Below are positions 1 through 8,881 of a DNA stretch of 64,000 nt, piece after piece (position 1 is the first letter of the stretch; each line of letters opens with the position of its first letter). The position numbers and the translations under genes were made by a program. The notes below the pieces were generated by a model, which saw only the letters and a program-made list of their open reading frames with translations, was not told the origin of the DNA and ran no database searches. The DNA comes from Holotrichia oblita (Eukaryota > Arthropoda > Insecta > Coleoptera > Scarabaeidae), in NCBI GenBank assembly GCA_023690525.1, contig CM043019.1, forward strand, positions 28,924,225 through 28,988,224, read 5' to 3'.

Positions 1-451
1 CAGTCTGTAGAGATTAAGATCATAGGAACCGAGCAGGAACTTTAATCACTTTATCCACCCATTTTACTTTAGATTATTTGCAAATTTGGATATCTCATCT
101 ATGAAACTTGCTCATTAAGACAAAAAAATGAACTTAGTTCGTAAATTAAGCGTTTAATAAATATAGTTTATTAATCATGTCTATCGTATATGTCGTCTAT
201 CGAAGAGTCAATAATCATCGATCTAGACAGATTACCAAAGAAAATAATGAAAACAGAAAAACGGGAGAAAATAAGAAGAAATACGATAATGGACAAATAA
301 TTGCGATAGGAAAGGGGAGTAGGAAAACATGATAAGCAAGTTATGACAAAAAATAGAAAAAAAAAATACGAGGGCGACCTGAAATGTTTCTGGAATCAGC
401 AAGAGATAGTCCACGAAGGTTGAAGTGGATTCATAGGTCGGCAAGGGCAAC
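1..451. other. AT-rich DNA, no gene seen
   Basis: No coding motif, repeat or RNA signal was recognised before the mariner fragment that follows. Confidence 0.4.
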
Positions 452-722
452 ATGTTTTATAGCAACTATCAACATTTCAGACGTCTATTGTCAGGCGATT
501 TCGTAAAAGTGGATAAAATCGAATTTCGTGCAGTGATAAAACACTTCTGGATGGTTAGGAAAACGACCACGGAAACTCTAAATATTTTGTTAGAGGTTCA
601 TGGCGCATCTACTCCGTCATTTTCGACCATCAGTTTCTGGGTGAAAACGTGACCCCACAAGCAAAAGTGACGAGCCACGCAATTCAGTTATATTAGAAAA
701 AATAAAAGCTTTGCAACAATGA
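452..722 (+). pseudogene. mariner transposase N-terminal helix-turn-helix fragment
   Basis: The translation from the ATG gives KIEFRAVIKHFWM followed by KTTTETLNILLEVHG and a STISFWVKT stretch. This matches the first helix-turn-helix of DD34D mariner transposases (SETMAR/Mos1-like), which bind the terminal inverted repeats. A single-base shift near 650 then gives DPTSKSDEPRNSVILEKI, the usual linker after that domain. No catalytic DDE/D region follows, so this is only the DNA-binding end of a decayed copy. The match is to family motifs recognised by eye. Confidence 0.7.
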
Positions 723-766
723 ATTTTGCTCGGTATGATGTTGTTTCGTTATTTATGGCAGCCGTT

Positions 767-785
767 CCAGCACATATTGTGCTGG
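767..785. repeat. 19-bp near-perfect palindrome
   Basis: CCAGCACA-TAT-TGTGCTGG forms an 8-bp perfect stem with a 3-nt loop. It lies just beyond the mariner fragment. It could be chance or a short inverted repeat of an unrecognised element. Confidence 0.5.
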
Positions 786-1499
786 CGGTTCACTATTCCC
801 TAAATGCTGCCTTACAGTTCAGGTAGTCAATGTACCTTCTTTCGTCGTGGACTATATTTATATACGTCATGTGTCTGGAAAATGAAGTACGCGACGCTAT
901 CGCAGCAAGAACCAAGGCGAAATTCTTGACTTGATCACCGTGTACTTGAAATATACAGGGCGTGGTCTTCAGTTGTGCTTTTTAGGGAGAGATGAGACTC
1001 CAAGCAAAGCTCGTCCCGTTTTCTTCTTTATGGCTTTTTGGTTTTTTTATTTACCGCTAATTCAGTTTGGGTTTCCGAGTTCCTATTCTATCTATGATGA
1101 TACAAAGCTTTGAATCATATTTATAAATTATTTTACGATAGACAGGCGGTAATTGGTTTATTCGTTAATTTGAGATGATGAGTCAGGAGGATGAATTTCA
1201 GTGATTTGGATTTTGTTTGTAAAATGTCAACCTTTTTTAGTCTCTGTTCTGGCTATAACCTCTTCATTTGACGCGAACCATTTTCTGTCAACCAATTTTT
1301 TCAAGTTTGCAAAAAGGAAGAAATCACAGTCAGCCAAATCTGCTGCGTATGACCAATGGACTAGTTTTGTTGTTTCAATTTATGAGGAGTACGACCTAGG
1401 GTAAGTAAGAAGGGGAGTTTTTCTCTTTTTAGTTCAACGAGGAATTAGTTTCATCAGTTTTTTGATTAATCTCCCATTCAAATAATGAATTAAGGTTAA
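786..1499. other. no gene seen
   Basis: Several short open frames occur, but none has a recognisable domain, splice context or repeat structure. Confidence 0.35.
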
Positions 1500-1690
1500 A
1501 GATTGCAAATCCCCGCCACGCTTGTAGTGATTATGGCGACTAACTTTTGGTTTCTGGCGTGTAATGATGTACGTATATCTCGCAAATTGTCCAAAACATT
1601 GTTTCGAGGTTATCACTGGATTCCAGTTTCTTAGTAGCTTTCTCATATTCAATTTTTCGTGAGGGATGTCTTCCACACGTTAAATTGAGA
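1500..1690 (-). pseudogene. mariner transposase internal fragment
   Basis: On the minus strand the frame reads EDIPHEKLNMRKL, which resembles the linker of mariner transposases before the catalytic core. After a frameshift, VHHYTPETKS appears, matching the HHYTPETK motif just after the first catalytic Asp of DD34D mariners. Stops and a deletion separate the two parts and no further core is present. The orientation is opposite to the fragment at 452-722, so it is a separate insertion. Confidence 0.6.
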
Positions 1691-1699
1691 TGTTTACCA

Positions 1700-2294
1700 T
1701 ATTAGCAAGTTCTATCCAGTAATCTGCTAGCTTTATATTATGAACTTTGATCATATCGTCTGTAGTCACCTTAATGGGACGACGGTTAGACTTAAGTTTA
1801 TAATGTAATGATAGTATCTGATGGTAGTTATCGAAGATGGTCTATCTTAGTATTGAAATAAAGTTCTCGTTGTGTAGATTCAAATTTATACTACAGTTCC
1901 TCTCACTGTGCACTTAATAACGCTTACCATCAAATTTCGTTCTGCGGGAATTTGATCATTATTCTGTCGAATGAGGCGGCGTCATAAAGCCCACAAGGTT
2001 GCAAAAACGTAGAAATATATTATCATTTAATAGGATTTTCGCTTTACCTTCACTATGTCTACGGGAATGTGCAAATTCGATATGCGAACATCATTGGCTG
2101 CTTGTTTCTAAACAATAGTGGGCAACGTCTAGATTGGCGGCTTGTGCTTCTCAGATTGTGTTCATTTGATTGAGTTACGTGTGCATGTGTGTGGTTGTGG
2201 CGCGTCTCGCTAGCATCGGTCAAACATTATTAGTATTTAACAAGGCAATATTACTTACGGTGAAATAAGGTAATAAAGCCTAAAGGGCACATTT
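1700..2294. other. no gene seen
   Basis: No open frame with a recognisable domain. A short GGCGGCGTCATAAAGCC stretch near 1,976 weakly resembles the body of the SINE found at 7,139. Confidence 0.35.
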
Positions 2295-2392
2295 AGACAC
2301 ACAAAAATACATAGCAAGAGCTGCATGGTTGTCCGATAAAGGATACAACTTGGAAGACACTACGTCTGCGACTCCATCACAGATAAAAAAAT
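2295..2392 (+). repeat. diverged SINE 3' tail (SINE A family)
   Basis: The string ACACACAAAAATACATAGCA, then AGAGCTGCATGGTTGTCCGATAAAG-like sequence and an A-run, parallels the 3' part of the SINE at 7,139-7,453 (ACACACAAAAACTACACCGC, then GAGAGTTGCAGTGATAGCC). The head with the RNA polymerase III boxes is not recognisable here. This is probably an old, truncated copy. Confidence 0.45.
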
Positions 2393-2739
2393 GTAATTTG
2401 TAATAATCCACTCTATCTTTGAAATATTTAATTTTTGGTCTAATTTTTGTTAAGATTTTTTGTTTTCTTAGATGAGTACTACACGTAGATTGAGATATTC
2501 AACTAAAAAAAACAGCCTGTATATATATTTTTAGAATGCAGCGAATAATGTCAGTTGTAGCTCTAGCTATATTGTGTTTAATATTGATACATATGCCTCT
2601 GATATAAAGTAGGTATAGTAAATTTATTATGATTAGGAAGTCCAATCTTTCTAATGGCCGGTCTCAATCAATCACCCTGTATATACATATACACCCTTGG
2701 CTAATTCTATTAGACACCTTCATAAAACCCCAGCATTAC

Positions 2740-3080
2740 AAGTATTATTATATTTCCAAGAAAATGACAACCGAATTTATGTTTAGTTTGCAAATTTTAT
2801 GGGATTTTTATGGGGTGCTTTTCTTACTTTGGAACAAAAAATATTTGAAGAATGGGAGAAAATATCTGTAGACGAATGTTATCATCTTGTAGCAAGTATG
2901 CCAAAGCGAGTCCGTACTGCTATAAAAGCAGGTAGAGGGAGCAGTAGATTAATAATTCTAATATTTTGTAAATAAATTATCGTTAAATGCATTTTTGTTC
3001 TTCTAGTTTTATTCTATTTCTTAATATTTTGGTTCGAACCTATGAAAGTGAAGGGGGTCTAATACAATTGCCCAAGGCTG
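2740..3080 (+). pseudogene. Tc1-like transposase C-terminal remnant and 3' end
   Basis: The frame YFQENDNR resembles the FQQDNDPKH motif around the second catalytic Asp of Tc1 (DD34E) transposases. After a deletion it continues as FEEWEKISVDECYHLV and ASMPKRVRTAIKAGRG, the typical Tc1 C-terminus (EEW..IS...C..LV.SMPRR...VIKA.GG). The third catalytic residue region is missing. The piece ends in CCCAAGGCTG-TA, which may be the element's own 3' terminus because a MITE starts at that TA. Confidence 0.75.
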
Positions 3081-3082
3081 TA

Positions 3083-3427
3083 CAGTGCGGAAAAAAGTAT
3101 GAACTACTCCTAATAATTTGGTAGCCTTCAGGTTTTATGGAAAACGCTCGAATACGTCAATTTAGATTTTCAGTTTCTCACATTTTGACAAAATTATTTT
3201 GTTTTTATTGACATCTGTTAAAAATATGACGTAGTCTACGTTTTTACCATACGTCATTTAAGAAAAATGTCGACGACGTCATATTTTTGACAGATGTCAA
3301 TAAAAACAAAATAATTTTGTCAAAATGTGGGAAACTGAATAATTAAATTGACGTATTCGAGAGTTTTCTATAAAACCTGAAGGCTACCAAATTGTTAGGG
3401 GTAGTCCATACTTTTTTTTCCACACTG
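3083..3427. mobile_element. 345-bp palindromic MITE with TA target site
   Basis: The element runs from CAGTGCGGAAAAAAGTATG to its inverted copy ending in CACACTG, flanked on both sides by TA. The arms are about 155 bp each and nearly identical after reverse complementing, both including GGTAGCCTTCAGGTTTTAT, and they leave only a short centre. Long TIRs starting CAGTG with a TA duplication point to a non-autonomous Tc1/mariner-type element. It encodes nothing. Confidence 0.85.
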
Positions 3428-4403
3428 TATAATGCGCAAAGAATATAATTACACATTCGCCCAGCACGCACCAGCGAAGTAGATTCATTTTTATTCGCAG
3501 CCTTCGCAGAATCCGTAGGAAGCGTCCGGTGCGACTTCAACGAAATTTAAACGAAAAATGTCCGTCCATACAACTGCCACAATAGTTATCTTTTTCTTCG
3601 ACTTTCTTCGATCCTTTTACCATGTTCTTTCATTTGGTATTCGCCATTATTTATCGTTCTCATGTTAAAATGCATAGTACCGGTTTATTGTACGCGTCCA
3701 GTATCATCGTTCGTCTTTTTGCTCTTGTCGTCCTTTCTTTTACCGGTTTTAATGCATCGCTTCTTATTTCAACGATTACCCTATCTAAACGTGCAAAAAT
3801 TCTCGGACATAATGCAGTTATGTCATATTTACGATATTATTTACGCGGATTGATGACATTTTCAAGTTGAAATTTGTTGATAGAGGGTAAAATTAATTAG
3901 TTCGTAAAACTCTGTTCGGCTGGTTTGATTGTGATACATTTTTTCTGAATTTTTTACTTAAAATGCTTTTAATTCTGATAATTTGGGAAAGGAATGAAGA
4001 TATCAAGAAACTAAAAGCGATACTTGATCATATTATCCATTATTACTTGAATGTATTTATTTTTATTACTTAAAAATATTTCAAATAATTGCCTGAACAA
4101 ATAAATTTCAATCCCAAATACAGCACTAAACAGTACGGAAAATGATGGTTTTGTTAAGTTTTATTCTTCATATCCTATTTTAATTTTTCACTGTTCATCT
4201 TATAACATTAGAAATTAAAGATTATTGGTTCGTTTAAGCTTAGCATCTTTATTAAATTTTAAAATATTGCTTGCCACCAATTTTGCTTTTTGAAACTTTC
4301 AATGGTCCCAACTGAATTACTGATCAGAAAATCATTCCTTTTTGGGATGATTCTTTTCTGTATTTTCAATTTTAATCATCTTATCATTTTGTGTTACTTT
4401 TAG
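3428..4403. other. AT-rich, probably intron of the gene with exons at 4,404 and 4,694
   Basis: No recognised motif. The segment ends with a pyrimidine-rich stretch and TTTTAG acceptor just before the exon. Short frames at 3,622-3,870 are uncharacteristic and not called. Confidence 0.4.
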
Positions 4404-4631
4404 TATGAACAAAGCGAACGTAAAAGACGAGAGGAACGTCTTGAACGTGCCAGACAACATATGAAGGAGAAAGAATCGCAAGCACCTCCGAACCATCCAA
4501 ATTCCTTACGGCGCGAAATATGGATAAGACCAGATGGTGGACGGCGTGTTCATAGAACCACATCAGCCATCACTGAGAATCAGCACATGGATTCGGAAGA
4601 AGAGGATTTGGCAGCTTTGAGCAGCGTAGAT
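4404..4631 (+). CDS. host protein-coding exon, 76 codons, product unknown
   Basis: An acceptor (GTGTTACTTTTAG) precedes 228 bases open throughout in one frame, followed by a GTAGGT donor; the exon starts and ends in phase 0. The peptide begins YEQSERKRREERLERARQHM, a charged helical (coiled-coil-like) stretch. It continues through REIWIRPDGGRRVHR and ends in the acidic DSEEEDLAALSSVD. It looks like ordinary cellular protein rather than a transposon: codons are less AT-rich than the flanks, no transposase or RT motifs occur, and a second exon in frame follows 62 bases later. I do not recognise the family. Earlier exons are probably outside the window. Confidence 0.75.
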
Positions 4632-4693
4632 GTAGGTTTTTTAGTATTAAAAAGGTGTTATTGATCCACGAAAGTGTTTCGTTTTATTTCCAG

Positions 4694-4755
4694 GTGAATA
4701 AGCGGTTTGTCACCAGTTATCTGCATGTTCACGGGAAGTTAATAACAAAGATCGG
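4694..4755 (+). CDS. host protein-coding exon, about 21 codons, same gene
   Basis: Separated from the preceding exon by a 62-base intron with a GTAGGT donor and a TTTATTTCCAG acceptor. The frame continues as VNKRFVTSYLHVHGKLITKI plus two bases (GG), then a consensus GTAAG donor, so the exon ends in phase 2. Very short introns of this size are normal in insects. The peptide is not recognised. The next exon must begin with the third base of a Gly codon; a candidate lies at 60,439, which would imply an intron of more than 55 kb filled with transposons. Confidence 0.75.
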
Positions 4756-4867
4756 GTAAGTTAGATTTTTAAAATTTAAAATATTTTTGAGATATTTTTA
4801 ATATGAGTTGGAGTTACAAACTATTGTAATTCTTGGCTTGATACCATTCATGCCACATGTTTGATTT

Positions 4868-5010
4868 TTTTTTGAGATGAAGGCAGGAAACGTTCAATAA
4901 ATTTTTCCAAACAGTTTTTTATACTCATCGATCGGAATGGTCTTTAGCATGGCGGTCGAAGTCTTTTGAATGGTATCGAAACGATTCCCATAAAAACTCT
5001 CAGAGGGTTG
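4868..5010 (-). pseudogene. mariner transposase C-terminal remnant
   Basis: On the minus strand the sequence reads NRFDTIQKTSTAMLKTIPID, then EYKKLFGK, a mariner-type C-terminus downstream of the last catalytic residue. It aligns base for base over most of its length with 10,618-10,775 on the same strand, so both derive from one mariner family. Only the 3' part survives. It lies in the presumed intron directly after the 4,694-4,755 exon. Confidence 0.55.
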
Positions 5011-5061
5011 AATTAAAAAATAAAAATTACCATAAAACGCATTTCGTCATTTGTGTCGACG

Positions 5062-5458
5062 AGTATTAATACTAAGTTTCAAGTAAATTTCATAATAAAA
5101 GTATTATTTTTTATACAAACTGCTCCCTTAGGGATTAAATTAAAAAAAGCTGAAATTGTGGCAGAGAACATTACTACCAAGTTTCAGGAAAATGTGATCC
5201 TAATAATATATCGTTTCTATACAAACTTTGCCACCTCCCTTTTCGCTCGTTTAGAGTTGAATTAAAAAAAAAAATGCCGAGACATGTGCTTCATTAATCG
5301 TGTCAAATAAAATGTACACCAAGTTTAAAGTGAATTTGACCATAAAGAATTGCATTTTATAACAGAAACTTAGCCATTCGCTGTCGCCCATTTAGGGATT
5401 GAATTTGAAAAAACAAAAGCACCGAAACACGTGTTTCATTAATCGGGCTCATTATCAT
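5062..5458. repeat. degenerate minisatellite, about 110-bp unit, 3+ copies
   Basis: Repeated blocks share an AAGTTTCAAGTAAATTT-like start, a TTTTTATACAAACT middle, a TTAGGGATTGAATT-like core and an end like GAAACACGTGTTTCATTAAT. Copies begin near 5,075, 5,180 and 5,310. The same unit reappears at 7,470-7,640, on the far side of a block of inserted elements. Confidence 0.65.
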
Positions 5459-5460
5459 TG

Positions 5461-5706
5461 TTGGGCTAGTGGCGTAGTGGCTTGTACACTTGCCTCGTAA
5501 TCCGGCAGTACCGGGTTCGAACCCCGGTGCTTCCTTTCTGAGTTTGGTTTACTGTAGTTTCCCAAATTCCACGGCAAATGCGGAAAGGTAACATCTTAAG
5601 TCAGTCTACAGCCGTAGGCATAATAATAACTCATGGCCAGCCGATGGCCTCTGTAATTGGCGCAAGGTGATGGGGGATGCTAAGGCATCAATTATTATTA
5701 TTAATT
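5461..5706 (+). repeat. tRNA-derived SINE (family B)
   Basis: The head contains an A-box-like TAGTGGCGTAGTGGC and a B box GGGTTCGAACCCC, spaced as in tRNA genes. The unrelated body ends in (ATT)n (ATTATTATTATTAATTAT). That layout is the standard one for tRNA-derived SINEs transcribed by RNA polymerase III and mobilised by a partner LINE. Only one copy was noticed in this window. Confidence 0.7.
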
Positions 5707-6240
5707 ATAACAGATTGGTACAAAAGCCAACTGCATCAGGTAGATTCTTAAATTGTTTTTCCAACCATCCGAAAAATCACAACTTCAATACGGTCACCGC
5801 AATGAAAAATCGTGTCACATATATCTCACGAAAGATTTTTGCAGGAAAATCTTAGGAATCTTTTTCGGATTTTTGCTAACAATGGTTACCCTAAATTTAT
5901 CCTCAACAAACTAATCTACAATTCAAATTTCTTTGATGGCCCCATAGACCGTAATAATACAGTTTTAAAATATAAAAAAATTATCCGAATTAATTTTACT
6001 GTAAATTTTAAAATGTTTTTAATTTAAATTAGTTACTTCAACTTTTAAAACTTGTCAAAATAATTTTAATGTAGTTGACCATGTTGAATTACGTTCGTAT
6101 CAAGTTATATTATCTCCACTGTAAGTATTCAATTAATTTTGAATTTTTTTGACAATATCGTAAATAAAAACCTTTTTTAAATACTATAGTTTATACTCCT
6201 GAAGAAGTTCTGAATAAAGAGCGAAATATTGAGTTTATGA
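5707..6240 (+). pseudogene. Penelope-like element reverse transcriptase 3' fragment and tail
   Basis: The translation reads QKPTASGRFLNCFSNHPKNH, then a frame change to SHISHERFLQENLRNLFRIF and ANNGYPKFILNK. These match the segment after the reverse transcriptase core of Penelope-like elements (KPT.S.R.LN..S.HP and L..L...L..NGYP..FI). RT catalytic motifs and the GIY-YIG endonuclease are absent. Beyond the frame is AT-rich 3' sequence and a CTGAAGAAG...GCGAAA hammerhead-like motif at 6,199. Confidence 0.7.
6199..6226 (+). ncRNA. hammerhead-ribozyme-like core in PLE tail
   Basis: CTGAAGA (pattern CUGANGA) is followed by a small possible stem GTTCT...AGAGC and then GAAA. This is the order of the conserved core in type I hammerhead ribozymes, which are known in Penelope-like elements. 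Stem III and the NUH cleavage triplet are not clear, so activity is doubtful. Confidence 0.35.
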
Positions 6241-6396
6241 AAAAAGGAGACTCCTTTTTCTTTTAACCACCACAGACCGATTACCCGTTTTAAACCTCCT
6301 GGCTTCCTGACGTTGTACGGTCGATGTACTTCTTTTCAACATTATTATTGTTATTATATTATTACAATATTATTATTATATATAATATTATATATT

Positions 6397-7120
6397 CAGG
6401 GTGTTCCTAAATATCATGTACATAAGGAAGGGGGTAATTATTTGGTTTATTTTGTGCCTAAAATTTCATATAAACATAGGTCTGCAAATGCTTCGTTACC
6501 AATCTGCAGGGTGTTGAAATTTCAAGATTTTTTCACTTTTTACCGCATAGCTCTTACAGTTTTTGAGATATTTTGCTCAAATTTGGAAGGTAGGTTACGC
6601 TATAAGGTCTGCATCATTAGCCATACCAAATGATGATGTAAATCTACAGGGGTAATCATTTTTTCGGGGTCATGCCCTCTTTTCTCACCCTGAACTTTTT
6701 TGCGATGCGCCACTGCTAGATTCTAAAATACGCAATAAATTTTCTGTCTTTTTTAGAAACTTTTTGATCTCTTGTATTTTTTCTTATCTCTGACCGTTAT
6801 CGAGAAAAAAAATAGAAAACAATTTTCTGTAATTCGCCAGAAAAAATTAAATTTTTTAAAATGGTCTAGCAGGCTCTGGCTTTATTCAGATAATCACTTG
6901 AGTTTATTAATTTGACAACTGACATTAGAAATCGTAACTTGTGTCTGTATAAGTACCTTCCAAATCCTATACAGTAAAAAGTGAATAAATCTTGAAATTT
7001 CAACACCCTGCAGATTGGTAACGAAGCGTTTGCAGATCTATGTTTATATGAAATTTTAGGCACAAAATAAATCAAATAATTACCCCCTTCCTTATGTACA
7101 TGATATTTAGGAACACCCTG
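6397..7120. mobile_element. fold-back element with about 165-bp TIRs
   Basis: The left arm starts CAGGGTGTTCCTAAATATCA and the right arm ends with its complement (TAGGAACACCCTG). The arms match for about 165 bp with a few mismatches and enclose about 390 bp of non-coding AT-rich DNA. CAGGG-type ends next to AT-rich flanks suit a non-autonomous Tc1/mariner derivative. A TA duplication is not exact on the left side. Confidence 0.75.
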
Positions 7121-7138
7121 TATATTATTATTATATAA

Positions 7139-7453
7139 ACGGGTCGATGGCCGCAGTGGTTACGCGGCTGACTATTGTTGCGAGAGGACGATAGGCGCCG
7201 GGGTTCAATTCTCTGGAGGGACGGTGACATTTTTTTAGAGAGTTTAATCCCGGATCGACTTGCCATTCGCTGTTGGGAGCAAAGTGATTAACAGCGCGGC
7301 ATCATAAAAGGCGATATGATGCTGTCACAAAGCCAATTGAACACAACATACACACACAAAAACTACACCGCGAGAGTTGCAGTGATAGCCAGACAAGCGA
7401 TACAGTTTACGGAACCACTGCAACTAAGCACCCACCACACATTAAAAAAAAAT
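7139..7453 (+). repeat. tRNA-derived SINE (family A), copy 1
   Basis: The head shows an A-box-like GCCGCAGTGGTTACGCG and a B-box-like GGGGTTCAATTCTC. The body includes ATAAAAGGCGATATGATGCT and CACAAAGCC, and the copy ends in an A-run. A second, inverted copy of nearly the whole unit is at 26,697-27,012. Shared ends at ACGGGTCGATGG and the A-run define the element at about 315 bp. Fragments occur at 2,295 and 42,103. Confidence 0.85.
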
Positions 7454-7660
7454 TATTGTGTCAAAGGGCATTAGTTAGCAAGTTTCAAATAAATTTGCTA
7501 CTCCCATCCACCATTTTTCAGCCCGTGTCGCCTGTTTGTGTCTCAGGAATTCCCCCAAAGGAAGTAAAGTAAATGTGGTCATAAAAATGCTATTTTTGAT
7601 ACAAATTTTGCCACCCCTTTAGGGATACAATTTCGAAAAATTCTTTCTTGCATAACGTCT
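7454..7660. repeat. minisatellite unit, continuation of the 5,062 array
   Basis: AGTTTCAAATAAATTTGCTA and TTTGATACAAATTTTGCC followed by TTTAGGGATACAATTTCG match the unit of the array at 5,062-5,458. It suggests the array was continuous before the SINE, PLE, fold-back and SINE cluster was inserted. Confidence 0.5.
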
Positions 7661-7665
7661 ATAAT

Positions 7666-8829
7666 ACGAGGGAGGACAAAAAAAAACCGGAACGACTCTA
7701 TGATGAACGGGGTTTTGGTGGTACCGGTTTCTCCCACTAGGTGCATAAGCAACTGACATTCCACAGTCTGTCTGCAAAGCATCACTGCCCTAGAAGGTAC
7801 TGCTCTGTTGGTATGAATTTTTTAGTGACACTTGTTTTGTGTGCTCGTCGTTTTTTTGCGATGCCTGATTTCCGCGAACAGCAGCTTGCTGGGTAAAACG
7901 GGCAAAGAAACGTTTGAAATGTTACAGACAGCCTACAAGGACGATGCTTTGGGAAAACGCAAGTGTTTGAGTGGTTTTCCCGCTTTAAAAAAGGCGAAAT
8001 GTCAATTGATGACCAATCTCGCTCAGGTCGTCCTTCCACTTCCGGTACTGATGAAAATGTGGATAAAATTAGGATTCTAATCCACGAAGATCGACGTCGA
8101 ACTAGAGACGAACTTGTGCAGCTGAGCGGAGTAACTTGAAGTTCAATCCAGCAAATTTTGTCTGAAAATTTGGGGATGAAAAGAGTGGCCGCTAAATTTG
8201 TGCCTCGGTTGCTGACTGCTGAACAAAAGCAACGTCGCATCGAAGGGAACCGTGAATTGAACGAAATGTTTCAGACCGATTCAAACTTTTTTAACGAGAT
8301 CATAACAGGTGATGAATCGTGATGCTACGGTTATGATCTCGAAACGAAGCAACAATCAAGCCAGTGAGACTCCAAGTTCCCCTCGACCCAAAAAAGCTCG
8401 TCAAGTGAAATCAAATCTCAAAACAGACTGTTAACCAGGCATTCTACTTAGAAGTTTTAAAAAGGTTGCATAACAAAGTGCAGCGAAAGAGGCCCGATTT
8501 GTGGGTGACAGGTGATTGGTTTTTCCACCACGACAACGTTCTTGTACACACAGGGCTGTCTGTACGCCAATTTTTGATTAAAAACGATATGACTCTTGCG
8601 CCTCATCCCCTGTATTCATCCGACCTGGCCCCTCTGTAACCTTTTTTATTTCCCCGAATGAAAAGAAACCTGAAAGGAAGGCGTTTTGTAGACTTTGATG
8701 AATTGAAGAAAAAAACGACGGAGACGCTGTTAGGCATCAAAGAAGATGAATTTAAAAAAAGTTTTGACCAGTGGAATAAAAGATTGAACAAGTGCATTAG
8801 TAACAATGGAGAATCCTTACGTGATTTTA
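7666..8829 (+). pseudogene. mariner (DD34D) transposase, broken
   Basis: A terminal-repeat-like ACGAGGGAGGACAAAAA follows TA at 7,664. The coding part then reads LLGKTGKETFEMLQTAY and, after frame changes, SIDDQSRSGRPSTS-like, LVQLSGVT, LGMKRVAAKFVPRLLTAEQK and ITGDES*CYGYD (first catalytic Asp, with a stop replacing the usual Trp). HHDNVLVHT (second Asp) and SSDLAPL* follow; the third catalytic residue is lost. The C-terminal frame LKGRRFVDFDELKKKTTE then DEFKKSFDQWNKRLNKCI is open. Several frameshifts make it inactive. Its 3' terminal repeat is not seen; homology stops where the next element's arm begins. Confidence 0.85.
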
Positions 8830-8881
8830 TGAAGAAAAGTTCAAATAAACCTATGTCCTAAACCTCTTAAATTTTGAGCTA

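Noticed and set aside
7782..8240. 152-codon minus-strand frame
   Set aside because: A shadow of the mariner gene, whose motifs are all on the plus strand.
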